Origin: Plantibacter flavus
GTDB taxonomy: Bacteria; Actinomycetota; Actinomycetes; Actinomycetales; Microbacteriaceae
Direction of reading: 5' to 3'
DNA: 64,000 nucleotides
Assembly (NCBI RefSeq): GCF_002024505.1
Contig: NZ_CP019402.1
Location: 186,001 to 250,000, forward strand
This document shows, piece by piece, positions 44,702 through 54,317 of the stretch. Position 1 is the first letter of the stretch, and every line of letters starts with the position of its first letter. Both the position numbers and the translations under genes were made by a program. Below the pieces are notes generated by a model. It was not told where the DNA came from, searched no databases, and worked only from the letters and a program-made list of their open reading frames with translations.

Positions 44702-46557
44702 CGGGTCTCTCCTGTCAGGTTCGTCGCGAGTGCCGGTCGGGCGGGACCCTCGTCGAGGATCGCGCCGAGCAGCGACTGCGTGTACGGGTGCTGCGCGTGG
44801 TTGAAGATCGAGCGCACCGGCCCGGTCTCCACGATGAGGCCGTTCTGCATGACCGAGACGCGGTCGCAGAGGTCGGCGACCACACCGAAGTTGTGCGTCA
44901 CGAGGAGCATCGCCATGTGGCGTTCCGCCTGGAGGTCGCGCAGCAGGTCCAGGACCTCGGCTTGCACGGTCACATCGAGCGCGGTGGTGGGCTCGTCGGC
45001 GATGATGATGTCCGGGTCCGTCGAGACGGCGCCGGCGATGAGCACACGCTGCGCCATACCGCCCGAGACCTCGTGCGGGAATGCGGCGAAGGTGCGCTTG
45101 GGGTTCGGGATGCCGACCCGCTCGAGCAGGGCGAGTGCCTTGTCCGTCGCCTCCTTCTTGCTGAGGCCGAGGGTGACGCGCAGGGGTTCGACGAGCTGGC
45201 TGCCGATCGTGAACGCCGGGTCGAGGTTCGACATCGGCTCCTGCGGGATGTAGCCGATGCGCTTGCCGCGGATGGCCGTGTACTCGCGCTCCCCGAGGGT
45301 GTCGAGCCGGGTGCCCTCGTAGCGGATCGTCCCGTCGGTGACCCGACCGCCGCGCGGCAGGAGCCCGAGGACACCCCACGCGGTCTGGGTCTTGCCCGAG
45401 CCGGACTCGCCGATGAGGCCGTGGACCTCGCCCTTGCGGATGTCGAGGTCGACGCCGTGGACGACCTCGGTCACGCGCCCGCCCTCCTGGTCGTAGCCGA
45501 CGCGGAGGTCGCGGACGCTGAGGACGAGCTCCTCGGCGCGGACGGCGGCGCGGGCGTCGTCGTCGTGGCGGATGGGCGGGACACCGACGATCTCGTCCTC
45601 ACTGATCCCGGAGGTGCTGATCGACTGCGTGACGATCGTGTTCGAGCCCGTCTTCGACGTCGTCACGATCTTGCGACGGCGCCGACGGACGGACACGGTG
45701 CGCTCGAGCTCGTCGCGCATCGCGTTGGCGAGCAGGGTGAGCGCGATGCAGGTGAGCGCGATCGCGAGCGACGGCCAGACCATGAGGATCGGTGCCTTGT
45801 AGATGTTCGTGAAGCCGTCGTTGAGCATCGAGCCCCAGGTCGGCACCGACAGGTCGCCGAGACCGAGGAACTCGAGGCCGGACTGGATCGCGATGGCGAT
45901 GCCCGCGATGATCGCCGACTGGATGATGATCGGTGCGCGGACGACGGAGAGGATGTGCCTGCCGATGATGCGCGGGTCGCTGAGTCCCGAGACCCGGGCG
46001 GCGTCGACGTAGAGCTCCGAGCGGACGGCCGTGACCGCCGCGTAGACGAGGCGGAAGTAGGAGGGCGAGAGCAGGATGCCGAAGATCGCCATCGAGATCC
46101 AGACCGACGGGCCGAGGACGGCGCGGGCGGCCAGCAGGACGACGATGCCGGGCAGCGCCATGATGAGGCCCGTGAACCACGAGGACACGGAGTCGAACCA
46201 CCCCTGGTAGTACCCGGCGATCAGTCCGGCGACAACCCCGATGACGATCGCGACGACGAGGGCGAGGAGTGCTGCGGCGACGCTGATCTGGGTGGCGGCG
46301 AGCAGGCGGGAGAACACGTCGCGCCCGGCGCTGTCCGCTCCGAGGAGGTGGTCGGCACTCGGTGGCGCAAGGACCTGCTGCAGGGACGCGAGGTTCGGGT
46401 CCTGCGGGGCGATGAGCGGTCCGAAGATCGCGACGACCCCGATGAGCACGAGGAACACGAGGGACGCGGCGCCGATCGGGCGCTTGAGGAGCCGGCGCAG
46501 GAGGTTGACGCGGACCTGCGGGGTCGGGACGGTGAGCGGGGTTTCGATGGCGGTCAT
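44698..46557 (-). CDS. Fused peptide-family ABC permease/ATP-binding protein (DppC-DppD)
   Basis: This 619-aa protein joins two usually separate subunits. Residues about 1-290 are a DppC-type permease with six spans, including GLIMALPGIVVLLAARAV and the ATPase-contact segment EYV-like ELYVDAARVSGLSDPRI. Residues about 340-619 are a DppD-type ATPase with Walker A GESGSGKT, signature VSGGMAQ, Walker B IIIADEPTTALD and HPYTQSLLGA. The arginine-rich linker (around 290-340) shows no break. The ORF is continuous and this fusion type is known in actinobacteria. Starts and stops overlap the neighbouring transporter genes by ATGA. Confidence 0.92.
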   Translation of the reverse strand: MTAIETPLTVPTPQVRVNLLRRLLKRPIGAASLVFLVLIGVVAIFGPLIAPQDPNLASLQQVLAPPSADHLLGADSAGRDVFSRLLAATQISVAAALLALVVAIVIGVVAGLIAGYYQGWFDSVSSWFTGLIMALPGIVVLLAARAVLGPSVWISMAIFGILLSPSYFRLVYAAVTAVRSELYVDAARVSGLSDPRIIGRHILSVVRAPIIIQSAIIAGIAIAIQSGLEFLGLGDLSVPTWGSMLNDGFTNIYKAPILMVWPSLAIALTCIALTLLANAMRDELERTVSVRRRRRKIVTTSKTGSNTIVTQSISTSGISEDEIVGVPPIRHDDDARAAVRAEELVLSVRDLRVGYDQEGGRVTEVVHGVDLDIRKGEVHGLIGESGSGKTQTAWGVLGLLPRGGRVTDGTIRYEGTRLDTLGEREYTAIRGKRIGYIPQEPMSNLDPAFTIGSQLVEPLRVTLGLSKKEATDKALALLERVGIPNPKRTFAAFPHEVSGGMAQRVLIAGAVSTDPDIIIADEPTTALDVTVQAEVLDLLRDLQAERHMAMLLVTHNFGVVADLCDRVSVMQNGLIVETGPVRSIFNHAQHPYTQSLLGAILDEGPARPALATNLTGETR

Positions 46558-47495
46558 GACAGTCGCACCTTCGGGTTGAGCGCAGCCTGCGCGAGGTCGA
46601 TGAGCAGGTTGACGACGACGACGATGATGGCCGTCGCAATGACGACCCCCATGACGATGGGGATGTCGCCCTGGGTCGTGGCCTGCACGGCGAGTTGACC
46701 GATGCCCGGGAGGGCGAAGATCTGCTCGATGATGACGGCGCCGCCGAGGAGGCCGATGAACTGCACGGCGAGGACGGCGAGGGCGGGGCCGCCGGCGTTC
46801 CGCAGCACGTGCTTGTAGATGACGCGGCCCGTACCGAGCCCGCGGCTGCGGAGCGTCCGGACGTAGTCCTTCGACATCGCGTCGACGACGGAACCGCGCA
46901 CCTGCTGCGAGACCGTCGCGATGGCGCCGATCGCGAGGGCGATGATCGGCAATGTCACCGAGGCGACCCAGCCGGAGAAGGACGTGGTGATCGGGATGTA
47001 CCCGGTGGCTTTGAACAGGCGGAGGTTGATCGCGAAGGTGATGACGAGCACGAGCGCGATGAGGAAGCTGGGGATCGCGAAGCCGATGACGGAGATGAAC
47101 TGGACGACGTTGTCGATCCATCCACCGCGACGGGCGGCGAGGACACCGAGGATGACGGACACGATCGCGGCGATGATGGTCGCGCCGAGCACGATCGAGA
47201 GGGTGACGGCGAGGCGGCCGGTGACGCCCGAGGACACGAGCTGGCCGGTGAACCACGAGCGGCCGAGGTCGCCCTGGAAGGCGGAGGCGATCCAGTCGAG
47301 GTACTGCACCGGCAACGGGCGGTCGAGGCCGAGTTCGGCGGCCTTCTTCGCGACGGTCTCGGTGGTGGCGCTCTGGCCGAGGATCCGGCGGGCGATGTCG
47401 CCGCCGCCGAGGTAGAGGAGGGAGTACGCGATCACGGAGATCACGAAGATGAGGACGACGCCGGACACCAGGCGTCTGAGGATGAATCCGAGCAT
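46554..47495 (-). CDS. Peptide-family ABC transporter permease (DppB type)
   Basis: This 313-aa permease has six predicted spans, the first at residues about 9-29 (LVSGVVLIFVISVIAYSLLY). A large outside loop follows, and the ATPase-contact segment SKDYVRTLRSRGLG near residue 200 is typical of DppB/OppB. It forms the channel with the permease half of the next gene. The binding-protein gene lies upstream across a 207-bp gap holding a hairpin and repeats. Confidence 0.94.
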   Translation of the reverse strand: MLGFILRRLVSGVVLIFVISVIAYSLLYLGGGDIARRILGQSATTETVAKKAAELGLDRPLPVQYLDWIASAFQGDLGRSWFTGQLVSSGVTGRLAVTLSIVLGATIIAAIVSVILGVLAARRGGWIDNVVQFISVIGFAIPSFLIALVLVITFAINLRLFKATGYIPITTSFSGWVASVTLPIIALAIGAIATVSQQVRGSVVDAMSKDYVRTLRSRGLGTGRVIYKHVLRNAGGPALAVLAVQFIGLLGGAVIIEQIFALPGIGQLAVQATTQGDIPIVMGVVIATAIIVVVVNLLIDLAQAALNPKVRLS

Positions 47496-47534
47496 GGGTC
47501 ACTCCAGGAAGTGGGTGAGTGAGGGGTGTTGGGG

Positions 47535-47571
47535 CCGGCCCGCCCGAGCGCTGGACACTCTGGCGGGCCGG
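47535..47571 (-). terminator. Hairpin between binding-protein and permease genes
   Basis: A 10-bp stem (47535-47544 with 47562-47571, CCGGCCCGCC and its complement) lies in the gap after the binding-protein gene. Such stems often lower expression of the membrane components relative to the binding protein. Attenuation here is inferred. Confidence 0.5.
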
Positions 47572-47602
47572 GGTCGATACGACACGTGCGACCGGTCGGT
47601 CC

Positions 47603-47696
47603 CGGTCCCGGAGCCTGTCGACGGCCGGGCCTGCGACGGGTTCCGGTTCCGGTCCCTGAGCCTGTCGAAGGGCGGACCCGCGACAGGCTCAGGACC
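47603..47696. repeat. Cluster of three CTTCGACAGGCTCAG repeats
   Basis: A variant (GGAGCCTGTCGAC) at about 47609, a full inverse copy at 47651-47673 and a shorter direct copy at 47680-47696 form a small inverted array. It stops 6 bp before the binding-protein stop codon. Confidence 0.6.
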
Positions 47697-47702
47697 AGCG
47701 GA

Positions 47703-49222
47703 CTACTTCGGCTGGATGTCGTAGATGGACGGGTACGCGTTCGTCGGGATCATCTTGACGGTCGTGTTGGCGTCCGTCGCGAAGCTGCCCTGCACCCGGT
47801 AGAACGGGGCGAACCACGCCTGCTCGACGATGTACTGGTTCAGTTCCTTCGCGACCTTGCCCTGCGTCGCCTCATCGCCGTACTGGATCTGCTTGATGTA
47901 CTCGTCGACCTTCGGGTCGTCGTACTTGAAGGGGTTGAAGACGGCGTTCGGGCGATCATGAACTGGATGAGCTGCCAGTCCGGGTTCTGCTCCAGCGCCA
48001 TGAAGGAGACCGGGAACTTCGGGGCCAGGAGGTCGGCGATGAAGTTGTTGCCCGGGTCCGTGTACTCGGCGGTGATCCCGACGTCGGCCAGCTGCTGCGA
48101 GATCAGCGTGTAGGTGGTGGCGCCGAGCACCGTGGAGGACGGCATCGAGAGCGTCAGACCGTCGGCGTAACCCGCCTCGGCGAGCAGCTCCTTGGCCTTC
48201 TCGGGGTCGTAGCCGTAGCGGTCGTCGAGCGACTTGTCGAAGGCGGGGGAGTTCTCCGGGAAGACCTGACCCGTGACCGTGCCGTTGTCGTTCTGCAGCG
48301 CCTTGAGCAGAGCCGGGCGGTCGAACGCGTAGTTGATGGCCTGACGGACGCGGACGTCGGCGATCGCCGGGTTCATCGTGCCGGCGCGGTCGAGGAGCAG
48401 CATGCCCTGGAAGTCGAGCTCGTTGGCGTTGACGGTCCAGCCGGCGCCCTCGACCTCGGCGAGGTTGTCGTTGTTCGCGAGCTTGATGCCGTTGACCTCG
48501 CCCGACTTGACGGCGTTCAGGCCGGCGGTCGCGTCTTGGAGGACGTTGATGGTCAGCTTGTCGTAGTGCTGCCAGTCCTTGTTCCAGTAGTCGGGGTTCG
48601 CGGTGTAGCTGTAGCTCGTGCCGGTGACGGTCGCGGCCGTGTCGAGCACGTACGGTCCGGAGCCGACCGGGTTGGTGGCGAGGTCGGGGCTGTCGAACGA
48701 CTCCGCGCTGGCGATCAGGCCGGGGTCGCGGGTGAGGTAGTTGAGCATGGCCGGGTCCGGCGCGCTCAGGGTGATGACCACGGTGGTGTCGTCGGGCGCC
48801 TCGACGGAGGCGACACCCGCGAAGTAGCCGGCGTCGGGGGAGGTGCCGGTCTTGAAGCGCTCGAGGTTCTGCTTGACGACGTCGGCGGTGAGCTTCGACT
48901 TGTCGGTGAAGGTGACGTCGTCGCGGATCTTGAGGGTCAGGACGGTGTTGTCGTCGTTGTACTCGTAGGAGGTCGCGAGCGACGGCACGATCTCGCCGTC
49001 GGCTGTGGCGACGAGCAGGGTGTCGAAGACGGCCTGGTAGAAGGGCGAGCGGTTGCCCCATTCGGAGCCGGCCGGGTCGAACGTGGTGGGGGGAGTGATC
49101 GCACCCAGGATCAGGGTGCCACCGGAGCCGCTGTCAGAGCCGGAGGTGCTACCGGAGCATCCGGTGAGCACGAGTGCAGCAGCGGTGACCGCGACGGCTG
49201 CGGTCGTCTTCCATCGGAACAT
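47703..49222 (-). CDS. Peptide-family ABC transporter substrate-binding lipoprotein (family 5), one-base frameshift
   Basis: The protein has a lipoprotein signal (lipobox VLTGC near residue 22) and the SBP family 5 layout: LILGAITPPTTFDPAG at the start, LATSYEYNDDNTVLTLKIRDDV, and VRVRQAINYAFDR in the centre. About 425 residues read cleanly, then the frame breaks near 47955; the rest (NAVFNPFKYDDPKVDEYI to SIYDIQPK) continues in the next frame. GCCCCG would restore the frame where the sequence has GCCCG, so one lost base in a C run is the likely cause. The joined protein of about 506 aa would be a normal family length. It leads the leftward glycoside operon and presumably binds the oligosaccharide or glycoside that its neighbours cleave. 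Confidence 0.86.
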
Positions 49223-49403
49223 CTTTGTCCATTCGCTGTGAGCAATCCCTCATCGGATCGCTGGTGATTGAGGACGCTAGCACGAAAGCCGAGTGGTCAC
49301 TAGCTTTTTGTTTTCGACCATGTCACAGTTGGATCACGACCAGGCCGCGGCGTTCGACGGGGAACGCGCTATCGTGAAGCCGTCCGAAGGGGGAGGTCGT
49401 CCG

Positions 49404-50030
49404 ATGACATCGGTCAAGACCGGGAACAAGCCGCAGGGGAAGCCCCGCGGTGCATATGCGAAAACCGGTATGAAGCGCGTCGCGATCCTCGACGCCGCGC
49501 TCGCCGTCTTCGCCAACGGGGGATATCGCGCGGGTTCGCTTCGGGAGGTGGCCGCGCAGGTGGGGATGAGCGAGGCAGGACTCCTGCACCACTTCCCGAA
49601 CAAGAGCGCGCTGCTCGCCGCCGTGCTGTCCCACCGCGACGACCTCTCGGCGACGCTCGTCCCGATGGACGGCGACGACCCGATCGAGACGCTCCGGGGG
49701 CTGGTCGCACTCGCCCGGTACAACGCTTCCGTGCCCGGCGTGGTCGCGCTCTACTGCACGCTCTCGGCGGAGGCGACCTCGCCCGACCACCCGGCGCACG
49801 ACTACTTCGTCGAGCGCTACGAGGGCACGCGCGCGCGGCTCGAGCGCACCTTCGGGTTGCTCGTCTCCGCAGGACGCGTGCGGGCCGGCTTCCCCACCAC
49901 CAGCGCGGCCTTCATGACCCTCGCGCTCATGGACGGCCTGCAGGTGCAGTGGCTGCTCGCGCCGGAGTCGGTCGACATGGCGGACGAGCTCCACGCCTTC
50001 CTGTCGGGGCTCCTCGGTACCGAGCTCTAG
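49404..50030 (+). CDS. TetR family transcriptional regulator
   Basis: This 208-aa protein has an N-terminal TetR-type DNA-binding helix bundle, AILDAALAVFANGGYRAGSLREVAAQVGMSEAGLLHHF, typical to the final helix, and a variable ligand domain after residue 80. ATG 49404 follows GGGAGG at good spacing; an earlier in-frame start at 49293 would precede the likely promoter. It is divergent from the glycoside transport operon, with 181 bp between starts, so it is the obvious candidate regulator. The AGTG-N2-CACT inverted repeat near 49292 could be its site, but that is weak. Confidence 0.9.
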   Translation: MTSVKTGNKPQGKPRGAYAKTGMKRVAILDAALAVFANGGYRAGSLREVAAQVGMSEAGLLHHFPNKSALLAAVLSHRDDLSATLVPMDGDDPIETLRGLVALARYNASVPGVVALYCTLSAEATSPDHPAHDYFVERYEGTRARLERTFGLLVSAGRVRAGFPTTSAAFMTLALMDGLQVQWLLAPESVDMADELHAFLSGLLGTEL

Positions 50031-50126
50031 GCGCCGAGCGGCCGGCGCGGCACCAGGAGGTCCGCCCCTGGGCAGGAGCCTTCGAGCGAGTGGGTCCTGC
50101 TGCGGCGCTGATCTCCTGCTGTCGCG

Positions 50127-51257
50127 CTACGGCGTCGTCGCCCGTGCGTCGCGCAGGTCCGCGCCGACGGAGACGTACGAGACGCCGCGGCGGTGCCGGG
50201 TGAACGGTACGGAGACGACGGCCGTGGCGACGATGACGAAACTGAGGATCCCGATGATCCCGACGATCGTCTGCGTGAGGCCGCTCGTGGCGTCGGGTAT
50301 CTGCGCGGCGGTCGTCGTGGCGATGTACGGCAGGGCCACGACGGACCCGCGGTAGAGGCGCCGCGCCGCCGATCCGCGTCCGTCCGGCCACTGCGGAGCG
50401 AGCCAGACGAGGCGCTGCCCGAGCGACGCACCGCTCCCGATGAGCGCCGGCAGCACGATCACGAGGACGACCGTGCCCGCACCGATGCTGAGCACCTCGG
50501 GCAGCGTCGGGTCGTTGGCGGTCCCGGTCGCACCCGTGAGCAGGACGCGTGGGACGACGAACACGAGCGACAGCACCGTGATCGACAGGTTCACGGCGAA
50601 CGCGTCGAGGACCATGCCGAACCAGCGTCGCCAGACGGTGATGGGTCGCGCCCGGTCGCGGGTGGCGCGCAGGGCTCGCGCGCTCGGCATCCACCCGAGG
50701 ACGATCGGGGCGATGAGTGCTCCGATCGCGGCCCCGGCCGTGTTCGTGATCACGTCGTCGACGTCGGCCACCCGGTAGGCGCATTCGTACAAACCCCAGA
50801 TGCCCGTGTACTGCGTCGACTCGATCAGCAGGGAGACGAGCGCCCCGAGCAGGATGGAGACACCGAGCCCACGGTTCCAGTACCGCCGCGCGATGGCGCC
50901 GAACGGGATGAAGAGGATCACGTTCAGGACGACCTGCAGGAACGCGTGGCTCGTCAGGGTGCTCAGGACCGAGAGCCCGGCGGTCTCCCGTGCGATGTCC
51001 GCGATCGAGTGACCGGGGATCAGCTCGAGCGCCCCGTGGGCCGTGCTGCAGTTCGCGCGCTCATCGGGCAGTGGCAGCAGCGTGTAGGCGACGAGGGCCA
51101 CCGCGTAGACACTGACCGCCGCAGCACCGATCACCCGGGGAAGCGACATCTGGCCGTAGCGACGGACTTGAACGAGCAGGATCGGACCGAGGACGGCGAA
51201 GAAGATCACCGTGCCGCCGACGAGTCCGACCCACGCCTGCCATGTCCACCCGCTCAT
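50127..51257 (-). CDS. VanZ-like protein with C-terminal RDD domain
   Basis: This 376-aa membrane protein joins two small families. The VanZ-like N-terminal part (residues about 1-200) has several spans and the LNVILFIPFGAIARRYW, ESTQY and DVDDVITNTAGAAIGAL signatures. The C-terminal part (about 215-365) has an RDD-type start, WRRWFGMVLDAFAVNL, and three more spans. Such VanZ/RDD proteins are common in actinobacteria. VanZ relatives affect resistance to glycopeptides in some species, but no resistance genes lie nearby, so this role is not implied. Confidence 0.85.
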   Translation of the reverse strand: MSGWTWQAWVGLVGGTVIFFAVLGPILLVQVRRYGQMSLPRVIGAAAVSVYAVALVAYTLLPLPDERANCSTAHGALELIPGHSIADIARETAGLSVLSTLTSHAFLQVVLNVILFIPFGAIARRYWNRGLGVSILLGALVSLLIESTQYTGIWGLYECAYRVADVDDVITNTAGAAIGALIAPIVLGWMPSARALRATRDRARPITVWRRWFGMVLDAFAVNLSITVLSLVFVVPRVLLTGATGTANDPTLPEVLSIGAGTVVLVIVLPALIGSGASLGQRLVWLAPQWPDGRGSAARRLYRGSVVALPYIATTTAAQIPDATSGLTQTIVGIIGILSFVIVATAVVSVPFTRHRRGVSYVSVGADLRDARATTP

Positions 51258-51374
51258 TCCGACAACTGTAGGGCGCTCGCCGCGCCGGCGGCATCAGTCG
51301 GCGGACGGACCCCGGTCATCCTGCAGAGGGTGCCGAACGGCGGATCCCGCGCTCGATGCAGGCGATGATGGAGT

Positions 51375-51973
51375 GTGCCGACGCTCATCGTGACCACCCA
51401 TCCCGACCCGACTCCCTCACCCATCACCTCGCCCAGCGGCTCGCGCAGGAGCTGCGCTCGACCTCGGACCCGGCCGGCGTCGAGGTCGCGGACCTGGCTG
51501 CGGAGGGCTTCGACCCGCGGTACACGCTCGCGGACCGCCACACCTACCGCGTCGGCGGGGACTTCACCCCGGACGTGGCCGCCGAGCAGGAGCGGCTCGA
51601 CCGGGCCACCGACCTCGTGCTCGTGTTCCCGGTGTACTGGTGGTCGACGCCCGCGCTCCTCAAGGGCTGGTTCGACCGCGTCTTCGTCAACGGCTGGGCG
51701 TTCGGCCTCGACGCGGACGGCGGGATCGTCCGGAAGCTCGACCGCCTGCGCGTGCACCTCGTGCCGATCGCGGGCGACGACGCCGGGGTCTACGACCGCC
51801 ACGGCTACGAGCAGGCGATGCGGACGCAGCTCGAGCACGGCATCGTCGACTTCTGTGGCGCTCGCCGCGGCGTGACGACCTTCCTCCATGACTCGGAGGG
51901 CGAGGACGCCGACGCGCGAACGCGCGCGGTCGAGGCCGCGGTGGACGCGGTCGTCGAGGCGATCCGCGCCTGA
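51375..51973 (+). CDS. NAD(P)H oxidoreductase of the flavodoxin-fold (NQO/KefF-like) family, one-base frameshift
   Basis: The N-terminus MPTLIVTTHPDP (GTG 51375) is the start of the flavodoxin-like NAD(P)H dehydrogenase family, whose next residues are normally DS(L/F). Here the frame breaks at about 51411 and the rest, SLTHHLAQRLAQE onward, reads in the next frame to the stop at 51973. One missing G in ACCCGACTCC would restore it. LVLVFPVYWWSTPALLKGWFDRVF and NGWAFG are conserved in the family. The repaired protein would be about 199 aa, a normal length. It acts as a quinone or small-molecule reductase. Confidence 0.82.
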
Positions 51974-51976
51974 CCG

Positions 51977-52065
51977 CCCTTCGACGGGCTCAGGGACCGG
52001 GACTCGGTCACTGACCCGAACCCCGGTCACTGAACCGAACTCCGGTCACTGAGCCTGTCGAAGTG
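51977..52065. repeat. Inverted pair of CTTCGACAGGCTCAG repeats with partial copies
   Basis: A direct copy (CTTCGACGGGCTCAG variant) at 51977-51998 faces an inverse copy at 52043-52065. Partial CGGTCACTGA units lie between them. The pair abuts the stop of the GntR gene and may form a terminator-like hairpin. Confidence 0.65.
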
Positions 52066-52800
52066 CTACGCCGTGAGGGTGCGGTTGAGGCGCTCGGTCG
52101 CGGTGTCCATGTGGTGCTGCATCGCAGCCGTGGCCGCCGCGGGGTCGCCCGACATGATCGCCTCGTAGACGGCTCGTGCTCCTCGAAGGCGCGCTGGGCG
52201 TCGACGTCCTCGTGGATGCCGCGCTCCACCCAGATGCGGAGGAGCGAGCGGATGCTCTGCAGGAGGTCGGAGAGCACGCGGTTCCCGGTGGCCGAGGCGA
52301 GCTCCAGGTGGAACTTCAGGTCGGCCTCGATGAACTTGGTGCGATTGGCGCCGCCTCGCTCATGGCGGTGAGGTGGTTGCGCAGCCGGTTGCGTGCCATG
52401 TCGTCCATGCGCGTCGCGGCGAGGCCGGCAGCGAAGACCTCCAGCTGACCGCGCACCTCGATGAGTTCGCGGGTCCGCGGCTCGCCGAGCATGAGGCCCC
52501 AGCTGAGCGTCTCGGGGAGGAGTTCGGAGACGCTGCCGCGGAGGTAGGTGCCGCTGCCCGGGCGGACGTCGACGACGCCGAGGATCTCGAGCGCCGCCAG
52601 GGCCTCGCGGACGGCGGACCGCCGATGCCGAGGGACGCGGCGAGCTGACGCTCCGGTGGGAGGCGGGTCCCCGGGGCGATCTCACCGCTCGTGAAGTGGT
52701 CGAGCAGGCGCTTCGCGACGGCGGAGACGGCGGATCCCACGGCGACCGGTCCGAGGCTGGACGAGATGTCGTCGGTCGGCCGATCCGGGAACGCAGGCAT
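52066..52800 (-). pseudogene. GntR family regulator, FadR/FCD subgroup, broken by three one-base frameshifts
   Basis: Pieces in three frames together form a FadR-type repressor. The winged-helix part is AVAKRLLDHFTSGEIAPGTRLPPERQLAASLGI at residues about 20-52, followed (after a shift near 52621) by the usual recognition helix in another frame. The FCD domain part ANRTKFIEADLKFHLELASATGNRVL then follows a shift near 52353, and another shift near 52170 precedes the C-terminus. Each shift can be repaired by adding one G or C in a short run (for example GGCCGG for GGCGG). The 735-bp span fits a 245-aa protein. Three such lesions in one gene fit sequencing error better than decay. It is divergent from an MFS gene whose promoter carries a palindrome. 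Confidence 0.75.
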
Positions 52801-52844
52801 GGGTTCACTGTATCGCGGCGGGTCGGCATGCCGGAGCCCACTGC

Positions 52845-52873
52845 TTGAATTGGTCAACCGGTTGATGTATCGT
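52845..52873 (+). promoter_or_regulatory. Promoter with embedded operator for the MFS-dhaK operon
   Basis: TTGAAT (52845-52850) and TATCGT (52868-52873) are spaced exactly 17 bp. The spacer contains the perfect 12-bp palindrome TCAACCGGTTGA (52854-52865). The GntR/FadR-type product of the adjacent gene is the likely repressor, acting by blocking RNA polymerase. Confidence 0.72.
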
Positions 52874-52939
52874 TCATTCCGGTCCGGCCCGGACCACGCC
52901 CTGCCCGCGGCATCGATGCCGCCCACCCGAGGAGTCATA

Positions 52940-54317
52940 GTGGACACCACCGCCCCGCGGCCAACCGGCTGTCGAGCGATCAGCCATCCGGAAGGTCTCG
53001 ATCCGTCTCGTGCCGTTCGTGGCGCTGATGTTCTTCATCAACTACCTGGACCGCACCGCGATCGGCTTCGCCGCCCCCAACGGCATGAACGAGGACCTCG
53101 CGCTCTCCGCCGCCCAGTTCGGCTTCGCGTCCGGCGTCTTCTTCATCGGCTACATCCTGCTCGAGGTGCCCAGCAACCTCGCGCTCAACAAGTTCGGTGC
53201 CCGCCGCTGGCTCGCCCGCATCATGGTCACCTGGGGTATCGTCGCGGTCCTGTTCACCTGGGTCGCCAACTTCGAGCAGCTCGCGATCCTCCGCTTCGTG
53301 CTCGGTGTCGCCGAAGCCGGTTTCTTCCCCGGAGCGATCCTCTTCCTGAGCCTCTGGGTCCCGGCCAAGCACCGCAGCAAGATCCTCGCCCTCTTCTACC
53401 TGGCGCAGCCGCTCACCACCGTCATCGGCGCACCCCTCGCCGGGTGGCTCATCGGTCAGCACGGCGTGTTCTTCGGTCTCGAGGGCTGGCGCTTCATGTT
53501 CCTCGGCGTCGGACTCCCGGCCATCCTCATCGGTGTCATCGCCTGGTTCTACCTGAAGGACCGTCCGTCCGAGGCCAAGTGGCTCACCCCCGAGGAGCAG
53601 ACCTGGCTCACCGCGGCTCTCGCACACGAGAAGGCCACCACGGAGCAGAAGCAGGGCCACGTCAGCCTCAAGCACGCGTTCACGAGCGGTCGCGTCTGGA
53701 TGCTCGCGTTCATCTACTTCGGCTTCATCTACGGCCTCTACGCGCTCGGCTTCTTCCTCCCCACGATCATCGAGGGCTTCCAGGAGACGTTCGGAACCGA
53801 GTTCAACGTCATGCAGAAGGGCCTCATCACGGCGATCCCGTACGTGCCGGCCGCCATCGCCCTGTACTTCTGGTCTCGTGATGCGACGCGCCGTGGCCTG
53901 AAGACCTGGCACATCGTGATCCCCGCGATCGTCGGTGCCGTGAGCATCCCGCTCGCGCTCTTCGCCAACTCGCCCGCCCTCACCATCGCGGTCATCGCGG
54001 TCACCGCCATGGCGATCTTCGCCGCGCTGCCGAACTTCTGGACGCTGCCCACGCAGTTCCTCACCGGTGCGGCAGCGGCCGCTGGTATCGCGCTCATCAA
54101 CACGGTCGGCAACCTCGCCGGGTTCTCGGCGCCGTACATCACCGGTGCCGTCGCGGACCTCACCAAGGTCGGCGACACCCCGCAGTACGTCGTCCCGATG
54201 TTCATCGTCGGTGGCTTCATGATGATCTCCGCCACGCTCATGGTGATCCTCTCGAAGCAGCGGAGCTCTCGCGAGCTGCGCGTCTCGCACGACGACCTCA
54301 CGGGTAAGACCCGATGA
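52940..54317 (+). CDS. MFS transporter, anion:cation symporter (ACS) type, two one-base frameshifts near the start
   Basis: From residue about 25 on, the protein reads cleanly with twelve hydrophobic spans and the ACS layout: DRTAIGFAAPNGMNEDL, GYILLEVPSNLALNKFGARRWLARIM (with the MFS loop 2-3 motif) and a GVAEAGFFPGAILFLSLW segment in span 4. The GTG 52940 start gives VDTTAP, then AANRLSSDQ in the second frame and AIRKVSIRLVPF in the third. Two single-base losses near 52957 and 52982 are the likely cause. Such carriers take up organic acids or sugar acids. Its stop overlaps the dhaK ATG, so it was cotranscribed with a dihydroxyacetone-type kinase. Confidence 0.84.

Larger units (their letters stand above)
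37452..46968. repeat. First copy of the 9.5-kb duplicated segment
   Basis: This stretch, from inside the DUF5605 gene to inside dppB, occurs again from 54557 to the end of the window, in the same orientation. All genes here read through intact, so this copy is the reliable one. The distance between equivalent points is 17,105 bp. Confidence 0.95.

Noticed and set aside
44689..46698. A 669-residue open frame opposite the Dpp genes
   Set aside because: It is an acidic, repetitive shadow of the permease-ATPase gene with no recognisable fold.
50127..51257. Glycopeptide (teicoplanin) resistance gene
   Set aside because: VanZ-like domains are common in actinobacterial membrane proteins and no vanHAX or vanS/vanR genes lie nearby, so resistance is not supported.
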